From positions 434,001-498,000 of the forward strand of contig NZ_JAPKNJ010000003.1 of NCBI RefSeq assembly GCF_026343945.1: a stretch of 64,000 nt of DNA, read 5' to 3'. Made by a program: the position numbers and the translations under genes. Below, in pieces: positions 27,188-35,492 of the stretch. The DNA is from Kaistia algarum. GTDB lineage: Bacteria; Pseudomonadota; Alphaproteobacteria; Rhizobiales; Kaistiaceae. The stretch's first letter is position 1; each line of letters starts with the position of its first letter. The notes below the pieces were generated by a model that searched no databases, was not told where the DNA came from, and saw nothing but the letters and a program-made list of their open reading frames with translations.

Positions 27188-27883
27188 ATGTCGAGACGCT
27201 TCACGCGAGATGGCTTCAGCCGCGGTTTCATGGAGGGCATGGCGCTGCTGCCGGGCATGGTCGGCTTTGGCGTCGTGTTCGGCGTACTCGCCGGCAGCGT
27301 CGGTCTGACCGTCGCCGGGGCGAGCGCGATGAGCGTCTTCGTCTTTGCCGGGACGGCTCAATTGCTGGCGCTGCATTCCTGGGGCGGCAGTGACACTCTG
27401 ATCGCCGCGGTCGTTGCCGTCGTCGCGATGAACTCGCGCTATGTGCTCTTCGGCGCCGCCATGCAGCCCTGGATGCGCGGCGCGCCGCCGTTGCTCTCCT
27501 ATGCCTCGCTCTTTCTGCTGGTCGATCCCAATTGGGCGACGGCGATGCGCGAGCGCGACATGGGCCGGCACGATATCGCCGTCTTCGCCGGCATGGGGCT
27601 CGCCTGCATGCTGGGCTGGGTAGCCGGAACCATTGCCGGCTCCGCCTTCGGCCAGTTGCTCGGCGATACGCGCCGGCTCGGGCTCGATTTCTTCCTGCCG
27701 GCGTTCTTCCTGTCGCTTGCCTGCGGCTTCTGGAAGGGCAGGGGGGACCTGTTGCCCTTTGTCGTCGGCGGAGCGGTGGCGATCTTCTTTGATCGCTTCG
27801 TCGGTGGGTCCTGGCATGTGCTTGGCGGCGGACTCGCCGGCAGCCTTACGGCGGCCTTCTGGCCGAAGGGGAGGGCGGCATGA
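27188..27883 (+). CDS. azlC: AzlC-family branched-chain amino-acid exporter, large subunit
   Basis: A 231-residue membrane protein with six or seven hydrophobic segments. GFSRGFMEGMALLPGMVGFGVVFG, FVFAGTAQLLAL, NSRYVLFGAAMQPW and LLVDPNWA match AzlC. With AzlD it forms an exporter for branched-chain amino acids and analogues. It starts 10 bp after metH and overlaps azlD by four bases, so it may be cotranscribed with the methionine genes. Confidence 0.93.
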   Translation: MSRRFTRDGFSRGFMEGMALLPGMVGFGVVFGVLAGSVGLTVAGASAMSVFVFAGTAQLLALHSWGGSDTLIAAVVAVVAMNSRYVLFGAAMQPWMRGAPPLLSYASLFLLVDPNWATAMRERDMGRHDIAVFAGMGLACMLGWVAGTIAGSAFGQLLGDTRRLGLDFFLPAFFLSLACGFWKGRGDLLPFVVGGAVAIFFDRFVGGSWHVLGGGLAGSLTAAFWPKGRAA

Positions 27884-28200
27884 GCGTCGATCCCGGCACG
27901 ACGGCGGGATTTGCGGTCATCGTCGCGGCGATGGCGCTTGCCGCTTATCTGACGCGGATCGCCGGCTTCTTCCTGATGAGCTTCGTTGCGGTGACGCCGC
28001 GCGTCGAGGCCTGGCTGAAGGCGCTGCCGCTCGCCATCATGGGGTCGATCCTGGCGCCCATCGCGCTCCATGGTGGGCCGGCAGAATATGCTGGATTTGC
28101 GGCGACGATCGCCGTCTTCCTGTGGCGGCGGAACGACATCCTGGCGGCCGTCGCCGGCATGGCAGCAGTCGCGTTGATGCGCGCGCTGCTCGGCAGCTGA
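27880..28200 (+). CDS. azlD: AzlD-family small subunit of branched-chain amino-acid exporter
   Basis: A 106-residue membrane protein with about four short hydrophobic helices. AAYLTRIAGFFLMSF, RVEAWLKALPLAIMGSILAP and FLWRRNDILAAVAGMAAVALMRALLG are typical of AzlD. The start overlaps the azlC stop (ATGA), indicating coupled synthesis of the two subunits. Confidence 0.92.
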   Translation: MSVDPGTTAGFAVIVAAMALAAYLTRIAGFFLMSFVAVTPRVEAWLKALPLAIMGSILAPIALHGGPAEYAGFAATIAVFLWRRNDILAAVAGMAAVALMRALLGS

Positions 28201-28205
28201 CGCCT

Positions 28206-28289
28206 CTATAGAAGCCCGACAACGATCGCGGCGACGAAGAGGAAGGCGGCGCCGACGACGAGCATCTGGAACGGTCTGGCGAGGCTCAT
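28206..28289 (-). CDS. Putative 27-residue single-span membrane peptide
   Basis: The frame reads MSLARPFQMLVVGAAFLFVA and continues AIVVGLL before a stop: a short basic N-terminus and one hydrophobic span. A GGGAG ribosome site lies seven bases before the ATG. It is convergent with azlD, five bases away. Small membrane peptides of this form are common but unassigned; coding status is inferred from the ribosome site and hydrophobic pattern only. Confidence 0.45.
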   Translation of the reverse strand: MSLARPFQMLVVGAAFLFVAAIVVGLL

Positions 28290-28597
28290 GGACATCTCCC
28301 GGGTCTCTCTTTCCGCGTCGCGATTCTGACACAATCATGAACGCGATCGCCTCTTCCGGCAAGGATGTAAATCGAGGCGGATCGGCATTCGGTAGTTATT
28401 TGTTCCTCAGATCGACGGTGACCAGGAACGGCATCCTCCGGGGGTCACGTTGCGGTGCACCCTGACGCCCGATTCGTTCCACCGCCATGGTGTCGCAATT
28501 CCTAATGCGCATGCGTGTAAGTCGAGCATCGCTCAATCGTTTTTTATCGGTTGGCTGCCATTCTCCCCCTCGTCGCAACGGCGTGTAACGAGGTGCC
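28290..28597. other. Intergenic region upstream of the DUF2336 gene
   Basis: About 308 bp with no convincing reading frame. It should contain the divergent promoters of the small membrane peptide and the DUF2336 gene. An AT-rich TCGTTTTTTATCGG patch at about 28537-28550 is the only conspicuous local feature. Confidence 0.5.
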
Positions 28598-29605
28598 ATG
28601 TTTGATCAACTGACCCGGCTGGCCCAGGACCGTTCGCCGCTTGGACGCGCGGAACTCCTGTCGACGATCACCGACCTCTTCGTGAGCGCCGGCTGCCGCG
28701 TGGATGAAGGTATCTGCCGGCTCTACAGCGATATCGTCGGGCATTTGCTGCCGACGATCCCCTATCACGAGCAATCGGAATTCGCCGCCCGCATCGCCGA
28801 TCTGCCGACTGCGCCGCATGACGTCGTCATGGGCCTGGCGCGGAACGAAATAGCCTTGGCGGAGCCGGTGCTGCGCTATTCGCCGGTTCTTTCGGAGGCG
28901 GATCTTTCCGAGCTCGCCTCCGAACTGGCGCGCGAGCATCTTTTCTGCCTCGCCTCACGCCAGCCGCTCGGCGAGGCAGTCACCGATATCCTCGTCGCGC
29001 GCGGAGATTCGCTGCTGTCCCGCGTCGTCACCAGCAATACCATGGCCCGCCTTTCGACCGCCGGGCTCGCCCGTCTGGTTCGAGATGCGTCCGGCGATGC
29101 TGCGCTTGGCGAGACGCTGGCCCGGCGTTGCCGCGATGGCGGCGGCTCAGACAATGTTGTGCCGTTCCAGTTGCGTCCCGAAGGCGAGACGCGGCGTGAG
29201 CCGGCGCCCGATGGCGGCGCGGTGGTTTTGTCTTTCGCCGAGCGCTGGCCGTCCACGCCGGCGCCGGTGCCCGCGGTCGCGAGCGTCATCGATGCGGTCG
29301 TCTCGGACGAGCGCATGCTGGAAGTCGCGATGCTGCTCGCCGATCATGCGAGCTTGCCGGTTGACCTCGTCTCCCGCCTTATCGCCCGCGCCGATCCGAC
29401 CTTGCTCGCGGTTCTGTGCAAGTCGGCCGGCGTCTCGCGGGAGACATTCGCCCGCCTTGTGACGATCCGAACTGAACGGTGCGGCCGACCTCCGGCACAG
29501 AATGCGGAACTGGCGCGGCTCTATGAGCGCCTGTCGGCCGCCGAGGCGCTGCGGGCGCTCGACCTTGTGCGCGACCGCCATGTCCAGGGCGCGAGGCCGG
29601 CCTGA
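28598..29605 (+). CDS. DUF2336 domain protein
   Basis: A 335-residue alpha-helical, soluble protein. LPYHEQSEFAARIADLP-like wording appears as LPTIPYHEQSEFAARIADLPTAP, followed by MGLARNEIALAEPVLRYSPVLSEADL, which are hallmarks of DUF2336, a family mostly confined to alphaproteobacteria. A variable linker of about residues 185-225 separates it from a second helical segment (MLEVAMLLADHASLPVDLVSRLI). The function is unknown; HEAT-like repeats are suggested by the regular two-helix pattern. It stands alone. Confidence 0.85.
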   Translation: MFDQLTRLAQDRSPLGRAELLSTITDLFVSAGCRVDEGICRLYSDIVGHLLPTIPYHEQSEFAARIADLPTAPHDVVMGLARNEIALAEPVLRYSPVLSEADLSELASELAREHLFCLASRQPLGEAVTDILVARGDSLLSRVVTSNTMARLSTAGLARLVRDASGDAALGETLARRCRDGGGSDNVVPFQLRPEGETRREPAPDGGAVVLSFAERWPSTPAPVPAVASVIDAVVSDERMLEVAMLLADHASLPVDLVSRLIARADPTLLAVLCKSAGVSRETFARLVTIRTERCGRPPAQNAELARLYERLSAAEALRALDLVRDRHVQGARPA

Positions 29606-29637
29606 CCGGCTGAAGCCATCCCATCGCGGAATGAAAT

Positions 29638-29663
29638 GTCTCCGCGCTGTACAGCGCGGAGAC
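29638..29663. terminator. Perfect 26-bp palindrome between convergent genes
   Basis: Arms GTCTCCGCGCTGT and ACAGCGCGGAGAC abut without a loop, 33 bp after the DUF2336 stop and 41 bp from the end of the leftward BMP gene. A bidirectional terminator is the simplest reading. T runs are weak on both sides. Confidence 0.65.
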
Positions 29664-29703
29664 AGGTCTCTGTGTTTGAGCGCCTGATTTCGGAGCGCCG
29701 CGT

Positions 29704-30807
29704 TCAGGTGATGGAGCCGACGATGCCTTCCACCAGGTAATCGGTGCTCCAGATGCTGGGATCATAGAGCGAAACCGTCGTCTCGCTGATCACCCGGCCA
29801 TCATTGGTCTTCACCGGCCCAATCAGATACGGCTTGCCGGCTTTCAGATCTTCGATCGCTGCCAAAGCCGCCACCTTGGCCTGATCGCTGGCGCCGGCGC
29901 CGAAGGGCGTGCTCTGCACCATTCCCTTGTCATAGCCGCCATAATTCTCGTTGGGCAGCTTTTCGCCCTTGGTCAGCAGGTCGGCATAGGCGGTATAGAC
30001 CGTGCCCCAGTTCAACTCGGCGCCCGTGATGAAACCGTTGGGCGCCAGGTTCGCCTGGTTGGCGTTGTGGCCGCAGGACTTGATGCCGCGCTTTTCCGCC
30101 GTCTCGATGATCACCTTCGGGCTGTCGACATTGCAGGCGATGACGTCGCAACCTGCATCGGCCAGCGCATTCGCCGCCTCCGCTTCGCGCACGGGCAGCG
30201 ACCATTCGCCGGTAACGATCAGGCGCACTTCCGCCTTGGGATTGACCTTGCGAACGCCGGTCGCGAAGGCGTTCAGATTGCGCAGAACGACCGCGATCGG
30301 CTTGGCGGCGATGAAGCCGATCTTGTTCGTCTGGGTTGAAAGGCCCGCAGCGATGCCGTTCACATAATGGGCCTGGTCGAGATAGCCATAATAGCCGCCA
30401 AGATTGGCCGGGTGCTTGTCGGCGCTCCAGAGCGATGTGGGATGGCGGAACTGGACATCGGGGTGCTGCTTCGCCGCTTCGATCATGAAGGGATCGAAAT
30501 AGCCGAAGGAGGTGCCGAAGATCAGCTTGGCGTTGTCGAGCTCGATCATGGAATCGATCGTCTTAGAGACGGCTGCGGTCTCGGGGACGTTTTCTTCCTC
30601 GACCAGCGTGACGCCCGGTATCGTCTTGAGCGCCTGCGCGCCGACCGCGTGCGCCTGGTTCCAGCCGAAATCGTCGCGCGAGCCAACATAGATGAGGCCG
30701 ATGGTTAGTCCTTCGGCTGCCCTCGCCGCAAGCGGCAATCCGGTTGCGGCGGCGACGGCACCGAAGGCGGCGCCTTTCATCAGCGTTCGTCTTGAAATTC
30801 CATTCAT
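29704..30807 (-). CDS. BMP-family ABC transporter substrate-binding protein, Tat-exported
   Basis: A 367-residue periplasmic binding protein. The N-terminus SRRTLMKGAAFGAVAAATGLP is a twin-arginine signal with cleavage near ARAA. LTIGLIYVGSRDDFGWNQAHAVG, FGTSFGYFDPF and GYYGYLDQAHYVNGIAAGL match the BMP (Med/PnrA) family, which binds nucleosides and related N-rich ligands. No permease or ATPase is adjacent. It follows the GntR and flavin-reductase genes on the same strand. The ATG at 30807 is chosen because GAGGGGA is correctly spaced from it but not from the ATG at 30813. Confidence 0.88.
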   Translation of the reverse strand: MNGISRRTLMKGAAFGAVAAATGLPLAARAAEGLTIGLIYVGSRDDFGWNQAHAVGAQALKTIPGVTLVEEENVPETAAVSKTIDSMIELDNAKLIFGTSFGYFDPFMIEAAKQHPDVQFRHPTSLWSADKHPANLGGYYGYLDQAHYVNGIAAGLSTQTNKIGFIAAKPIAVVLRNLNAFATGVRKVNPKAEVRLIVTGEWSLPVREAEAANALADAGCDVIACNVDSPKVIIETAEKRGIKSCGHNANQANLAPNGFITGAELNWGTVYTAYADLLTKGEKLPNENYGGYDKGMVQSTPFGAGASDQAKVAALAAIEDLKAGKPYLIGPVKTNDGRVISETTVSLYDPSIWSTDYLVEGIVGSIT

Positions 30808-30922
30808 GCTCATTCCCCTCTGGTTCTTGTCGAAAATGCGCAAACCGCTCCGCCGGGCGACGAGCGGGGAGGCGCTCATCGCCGATGGGGATCGCGCGCG
30901 AACGGACGGTCCGTTGTGGCCG

Positions 30923-31579
30923 TCAGGTCGTCTGGAGGTCGTCTTGCCGTGCCCGCCATTCGGCGTGGGTCATCGTCGGCAAGTCGAAAAGGTCGCGTGT
31001 AAACGCATAGCCATGGCCGCCCATGCGGCCGATGGCGTCGATGCGGTCGGGGTCGACATGGTTACGCTCGTCCACGGCGTCGGCTCGCACATGGATGCCG
31101 ACGATGCGGCCCAGGATGATCTGCCGGGCGCGGCCGATCTCGAGCGTCGTGTGGCGCTCGCATTCGAAGGCGGCCGGCGCCTCCGCGATGCGCGGAACGG
31201 GGATGTGAACGCCGGGCAGCGGCGTCAACCCGGCCTCAGCGAGTTCATCGATTTCCGGCGAAAACGGTACGGCGCAGACATTCATCGCGGCGATAATCTC
31301 GGCCGAGACGATGTTCACCGTGAACACTTCCGTCATACGGATATTGTGCGCGGTGTCCTTGAGCGACATGTCGGCGTGATTCTCGACGCCCAGCGCCAGG
31401 ATGGGCGGATCGTCGGAGAGGACGTTGAAGAACGAGAACGGCGCCGCGTTGACCTGTCCTGTTTCGTTCACCGTGGTGACGAGCGCGATCGGACGCGGAA
31501 TGACTGTGCCGATCAGGAGCTTGTAGCAATCACGCCGCGACAGGGCGGCTACGTCGAAGAAGCGATGCTCGGTGGTCAT
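30923..31579 (-). CDS. Flavin-reductase-like FMN-binding protein (split barrel)
   Basis: A 218-residue flavin-reductase-like protein of the DIM6/NTAB type. IGTVIPRPIALVTTVNETGQVNAAPFSFFN is the classic FMN-binding start. NIRMTEVFTVNIV, PAAFECE and ILGRIVGIHVRAD follow. Members either reduce FMN for a partner oxygenase or bind flavin as oxidoreductases; no oxygenase is nearby. It overlaps the GntR stop by four bases, and the BMP gene follows after 115 bp. Confidence 0.88.
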   Translation of the reverse strand: MTTEHRFFDVAALSRRDCYKLLIGTVIPRPIALVTTVNETGQVNAAPFSFFNVLSDDPPILALGVENHADMSLKDTAHNIRMTEVFTVNIVSAEIIAAMNVCAVPFSPEIDELAEAGLTPLPGVHIPVPRIAEAPAAFECERHTTLEIGRARQIILGRIVGIHVRADAVDERNHVDPDRIDAIGRMGGHGYAFTRDLFDLPTMTHAEWRARQDDLQTT

Positions 31580-32322
31580 GACGCCGCCCTGCCGGTCCGC
31601 CGGCGGGAGGGCAGGGGAACCACGTCGGGCGAGGCGGCCGATGGCAGGTAACGGCCAATGATCGCGCCGAGATCGGGCGTCTCGCCGTCCTCGGCGATCA
31701 GGGCACGGGATTCGACCAGCGCGACGTGATGATCCATCACCTCGACGGCCCGCCCGATATCGCCCGAGCGCAGCGCCGCGATCACGTCGCGATGTTCGTT
31801 GATGCCGCATTCGGAGGAGTGCGGCCGTCCGAAGACGGCGAGGATCAGCGAACAGCGCGACACGACCTCGGAGACGTAGCGCAGCAGCAATTCATTGCCG
31901 GTCATCTGTGCGAGGCGGATATGGAATTCGCCGGCAAGGCGGATCGAGAGCGCCTTGTCCTGGCGCTTGGCCGCCTCCTCCTCGTCGCGGACATGCCCCT
32001 CCAAATCGGCGCCGAACTCGGGGCGCCAGCGCTCGGCCAGCAGGCGGATGGCCTCGCGCTCCAGGCAGCGGCGAACCTCGAAGATCGCCCGCGCCTCCTC
32101 CAGACTTGGCCGTGCCACCGTCGCGGTGCGCTTGGCCTTCATTTCGACCAATCCGTCGCTGGCGAGCTTCTGCAAGGCGGCGCGCACGACAGTGCGGCTT
32201 ACGCCAAAATGCGCGCCGATCTCGTCTTCGAGCAGTTTGGCACCCGGACTAAGGGCCTGCTCGATCACGGCGCGGCGAAGCACCGTGTAGACGACGTCGC
32301 TGCGAGTGGAGGGACTGCGCAT
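31576..32322 (-). CDS. GntR-family regulator, FadR/FCD subfamily
   Basis: A 248-residue regulator. The winged helix spans residues 5-75 (TVLRRAVIEQALSPGAKL, EIGAHFGVSRTVVRAALQKLASDGLV). An FCD domain follows with EVRRCLEREAIRLLAE, EFHIRLAQMTGNELL and the metal-type His in EHRDVIAALRSGD and DHHVALVES. It heads an operon with the flavin-reductase and BMP genes and is divergent from the RHH/DUF1989 pair. GTATACGAGA sites on both sides of the intergenic region are its likely operators. Confidence 0.9.
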   Translation of the reverse strand: MRSPSTRSDVVYTVLRRAVIEQALSPGAKLLEDEIGAHFGVSRTVVRAALQKLASDGLVEMKAKRTATVARPSLEEARAIFEVRRCLEREAIRLLAERWRPEFGADLEGHVRDEEEAAKRQDKALSIRLAGEFHIRLAQMTGNELLLRYVSEVVSRCSLILAVFGRPHSSECGINEHRDVIAALRSGDIGRAVEVMDHHVALVESRALIAEDGETPDLGAIIGRYLPSAASPDVVPLPSRRRTGRAAS

Positions 32323-32361
32323 GTCGGTCCTTGGACTGGATATGCCGATGACCCATTTTTA

Positions 32362-32371
32362 GTATACGAGA
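32362..32371. promoter_or_regulatory. GntR-type operator candidate, site 1
   Basis: GTATACGAGA occurs here, 40 bp from the GntR start, and again exactly at 32526-32535. GTATAC is the usual palindromic core of FCD-type GntR operators (T-x-GTATAC-x-A). A related GTATGCGAT lies at 32385-32393. Confidence 0.55.
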
Positions 32372-32525
32372 TTATCGCCAACAAGTATGCGATATGCACA
32401 AAATCGGCGCAGGGATGCTCACAGTTTGAGCGGGACGGCTTCCGATAATCTGCCATATTTCGCGCAATGCCAACGATGCGCGGACTTCGTCGTAAAGTCC
32501 GGCGACGTATCGCGGCTTCAATCAT

Positions 32526-32535
32526 GTATACGAGA
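32526..32535. promoter_or_regulatory. GntR-type operator candidate, site 2
   Basis: A second exact GTATACGAGA, immediately before the ribosome site (GGAG at 32538-32541) of the 49-residue RHH-like gene. It would allow the divergent GntR protein to control the RHH/DUF1989 pair. Confidence 0.55.
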
Positions 32536-32545
32536 CGGAGATCCG

Positions 32546-32695
32546 ATGGCCGACACCAGCGTGACTATCCACCTCAACCAGCAGCAAAAGGACTTGCTCG
32601 ACAGGACAGTCGCGGCAGGCCTCGCCCCCGATCGGGCCGCTCTGATCCGCCTGGCGCTGCGCCAATATTCCGAACTTCATGCCGAGAAGAGCTGA
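32546..32695 (+). CDS. 49-residue ribbon-helix-helix-like protein
   Basis: A short protein, SVTIHLNQQQKDLLDRTV followed by LAPDRAALIRLALRQYSE. A beta-strand then two helices match the ribbon-helix-helix (CopG/MetJ) pattern. It starts five bases after GGAG and ends three bases before the DUF1989 gene, so the two are coupled. It may be a small autoregulator or a subunit; nothing resembles a toxin next to it. Confidence 0.7.
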   Translation: MADTSVTIHLNQQQKDLLDRTVAAGLAPDRAALIRLALRQYSELHAEKS

Positions 32696-32698
32696 GCC

Positions 32699-33598
32699 AT
32701 GCGCCGTTTGATCGACGAATTCATCCTGGAGCCCGGCACCGGCAAGGCGCTTGAGGTCCGGAAAGGCTGGATCGTCCGGATGGAGCAGATCGAGGGCGGC
32801 CAGTGCCTCGACTTCAACTGCTTCAACCTCGACGACTACAAGGAATATTTCCATTGCGGACGGACGCGGACGCTGCATGGCATCCATCCTACCAAGGGCA
32901 GTTTCCTCTGGTCCGCGCCACCGCGCGAGCGGGCGATGATGTATATTCTGGACGACACGGCCGGCTGCAACGACGTGATGTTTCCGCGCTGCAGCGCCAA
33001 TGTCTATGAATCGGTCTATGGCTTTGACGCCCACACCAATTGCCAGGACATCCAGGCCGAAGCGCAGCGCGAATACGGGCTGACGCCGGACGATGTGCAT
33101 GACTCGTTCAACCTGTTCATGTGCACCGGCGTCGACGAAAATGGCCGCACCTTCATCACGCGGCAGGCGTCGAAGCCGGGCGACTATGTCGAACTGCTTG
33201 CGCTGATGGACGTGCTCGCCGTGCCGAACATCTGCGGCGCCGACGTCATGCGGACCTCGAATTTCTCCATCAAGCCGGCGAAGATCCAGATCTTCGAGGC
33301 GAGTGCGGAGGATCTGGCCGCCGTCCCGCCGCTACGTTCGTGGCGGACCCAGCGAACCGTCGCCGATTTCAAAGTCCAGGCGATCCGCACGGAGCGCAAG
33401 CTGTCGCGCGATCCGCAGTACCAGCCTGAATTCGTCAATACGCCCATCGAATATGAGGCCATCGACATTTCGCTCGATGCCGAAGAGCTTGCCATGCTCG
33501 GGCGGTTGGCCCGGCGTGAGCAATATGGTCCGCGCGACGGTGAGGCGCTGCGCGACATCGTCTTCTCCTGGTGGGAAGAGACGCGGCCGCTCGGCTGA
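32699..33598 (+). CDS. DUF1989 (urea-carboxylase-associated) family protein
   Basis: A 299-residue DUF1989 protein: VRKGWIVRMEQIEGGQCLDFNCFN, RTRTLHGIHPTKGSFLWS, ERAMMYILDDTAGCNDVMFPRC, FNLFMCTGVDENG and YVELLALMDVLAVPNICGADV are the conserved blocks. Some DUF1989 proteins act as carboxyguanidine deiminase subunits in guanidine breakdown; this longer version lacks the neighbouring guanidine carboxylase, so that role is not established. An added C-terminal 80 residues (QAIRTERKLSRDP, RLARREQYGPRDGEALRDIV) are unusual. It is divergent from GntR and the BMP operon, consistent with catabolism of a nitrogen-rich compound. Confidence 0.85.
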   Translation: MRRLIDEFILEPGTGKALEVRKGWIVRMEQIEGGQCLDFNCFNLDDYKEYFHCGRTRTLHGIHPTKGSFLWSAPPRERAMMYILDDTAGCNDVMFPRCSANVYESVYGFDAHTNCQDIQAEAQREYGLTPDDVHDSFNLFMCTGVDENGRTFITRQASKPGDYVELLALMDVLAVPNICGADVMRTSNFSIKPAKIQIFEASAEDLAAVPPLRSWRTQRTVADFKVQAIRTERKLSRDPQYQPEFVNTPIEYEAIDISLDAEELAMLGRLARREQYGPRDGEALRDIVFSWWEETRPLG

Positions 33599-33663
33599 GG
33601 CGGGGAGCGAACTGCCGGCAGGCTTGACGTTTCCTTAAACCGTTCGGTCGCATTCTAGCGATC

Positions 33664-34617
33664 ATGTTGCGTTGCGTTGCGTTGCGTATCCTGTCGGTGT
33701 TCGCGCTCCTCGCTCTCTCCGGGTGCGGCCTGAGCTTCTTTGAAGAACGGGAGACCTGGCGGGACGCGAGCGAGCGCGCATGCTTTCAGGAAAAGCTCGT
33801 GGTACCGAGCTATTTCCAGAAGCCGGCCAAGGAAATCGACGGGCGCGGCGCCTGCGGCATCGAAATTCCCCTTAAGGTGAACGCCTTCGAAGGTGGCGTC
33901 GTCGCGGTTACCGGCGGCGATGTCGTGCTCGGCTGCATGATGACCTGGTCGATGGAGAACTGGGTCAAGAAATCGGTCCAGCCGGCGGCGATGCGCCGCT
34001 TCGGCATGCCCGTGACCGAGATCCTGACCATGGGCACCTATTCCTGCCGGTCCCGCAACAATATCCATGGCGAGAAGCTGTCGGAGCACGCCTTCGCCAA
34101 CGCCTTCGACGTCGCCGGTTTCCGCCTCGCCAACGGTACCACGATCCGCGTGAAGGGCGACTGGTGGGGCGGCGACCCGGCGGAGCAGGCCTTCCTGCGC
34201 GAGACGCTGATCTCGGCCTGCCAGTATTTCACCACCGTCCTCGGCCCCGGCTCGAACCGGTTGCACGAGGACCACATCCATATCGACCTCGCCCATCACA
34301 ACGCGGCGGGGACATCCCGCTATTGCCGGCCGAAGCTAGATTTGCCGCCAGCGACGCTCGATCCCAATGTGCCGATGGTGAGCCTGCCGCCGGGCGGGGC
34401 GACGCCGGTGACCATGGAGCAGCGCGCCTTCACCTATCGCTGGGACGACAATCTTGGGACGCCCGACGCCACGGTGCCAAGCCCGGAACAGCAGGTTCTG
34501 AGCGCCCAGCCGGCTGCCCCCACCTTTCCGCAGCCGGTCTATCCGCAGGCGAACGCCCCGTCGGCGCAAGGACGCTATACGCCGCCGGCCTCGATCCCGC
34601 TTTCTTACGCGGAGTAA
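33664..34617 (+). CDS. Extensin-like DD-peptidase family lipoprotein
   Basis: A 317-residue envelope protein. The N-terminus has a lipobox, ALLALSGC, so it should be lipidated. The extensin-like C domain carries metal-peptidase residues in KLSEHAFANAFDVAGF and LHEDHIHIDL, the arrangement of LAS/VanY-type DD-carboxypeptidases. The conserved cysteines in RGACGIE, LGCMM, YSCRS and ACQY probably form disulfides. A Pro-rich tail of about 90 residues is low complexity. The coding sequence begins with GTTGC repeated three and a half times. Confidence 0.88.
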   Translation: MLRCVALRILSVFALLALSGCGLSFFEERETWRDASERACFQEKLVVPSYFQKPAKEIDGRGACGIEIPLKVNAFEGGVVAVTGGDVVLGCMMTWSMENWVKKSVQPAAMRRFGMPVTEILTMGTYSCRSRNNIHGEKLSEHAFANAFDVAGFRLANGTTIRVKGDWWGGDPAEQAFLRETLISACQYFTTVLGPGSNRLHEDHIHIDLAHHNAAGTSRYCRPKLDLPPATLDPNVPMVSLPPGGATPVTMEQRAFTYRWDDNLGTPDATVPSPEQQVLSAQPAAPTFPQPVYPQANAPSAQGRYTPPASIPLSYAE

Positions 34618-34715
34618 CGCGGGCCGGCGCGGGGCGCCGATCTTGCACGCGTCATGCAATCTTGACTTGCACGGGCACGAATTTCCGGTCGAGATCAGTC
34701 GATCGGAGCCAGAAC

Positions 34716-35387
34716 ATGCGATTCCCCCAGCCCAAACTGAAGATCGAGGCCGGCTTCCCCCTGACGCTGTTCCTGCTTTCGATGCCGTTCTGGATCGCTG
34801 GCACCACGACGACGCTGATCATGGGCGCGGTGGTTGCCGCGACACTCGGCCTGTCCATCCTCCTGCATGAATATGGCCATGCGTTCGCGGCGTTCCGCTG
34901 CGGGATTATGCCCAAGACGATCGTGCTGCAATGGCTGGGTGGCATCACGACGCTAAATCGGGAGCCCTATACCCGGCGTGATCGCATTCTGGTCACCATT
35001 GCCGGGCCGGCCGTCAATCTGGGCCTCGCGCTTCTCGGATATGCGCTTGCGCCCCTGGCGTCGTCTTGGCTGCTAGGCTGGTCACTGAATACGCTGGCGT
35101 TCATCAATTTGGCCCTTGGCCTCTTCAACCTGCTGCCCGCGATTCCGCTCGATGGCGGGCGCGTGCTCTATCAGTTGGTCGGCTGGCGCTGGGGCGAGGC
35201 CGCGGCCATGAAGGTGGTCGGCCTGCTGGGCACCGTCGTCGGCGCGCTGGCACTCGTCGTCACCGTAGTTGGCCTGTGGCGCGGCTTCTTCATCTTCCTG
35301 CCGATCGATCCACGGCGGAATTGGCGGCTCTATCGCGCGAGCCGCAGCGCGCCACCGCCGCAACCTTCTGCTGCGACCGCGGATTGA
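34716..35387 (+). CDS. Site-2 protease family zinc metallopeptidase (M50)
   Basis: A 223-residue membrane protease. The zinc site is H51-E-x-x-H55 in LLHEYGHAFAAF, with the third ligand in PAIPLDGGRV (D146). About five or six membrane helices are visible, and the active-site motifs lie in helices. It belongs to the compact SpoIVFB/sll0528-like M50 group without PDZ domain. Substrate unknown; such enzymes cleave membrane-bound regulators. ATG at 34716 follows GGAG. It is monocistronic. Confidence 0.92.
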   Translation: MRFPQPKLKIEAGFPLTLFLLSMPFWIAGTTTTLIMGAVVAATLGLSILLHEYGHAFAAFRCGIMPKTIVLQWLGGITTLNREPYTRRDRILVTIAGPAVNLGLALLGYALAPLASSWLLGWSLNTLAFINLALGLFNLLPAIPLDGGRVLYQLVGWRWGEAAAMKVVGLLGTVVGALALVVTVVGLWRGFFIFLPIDPRRNWRLYRASRSAPPPQPSAATAD

Positions 35388-35492
35388 GGACCCGGCCGGG
35401 CCTCAAAGCGCTTTGAACGTCCAGTGACCCGCTTCACAGACGGCATTTGCGCATTTCACTAGATCGACGGTCCTCAACGTAAGGAGGACGCC

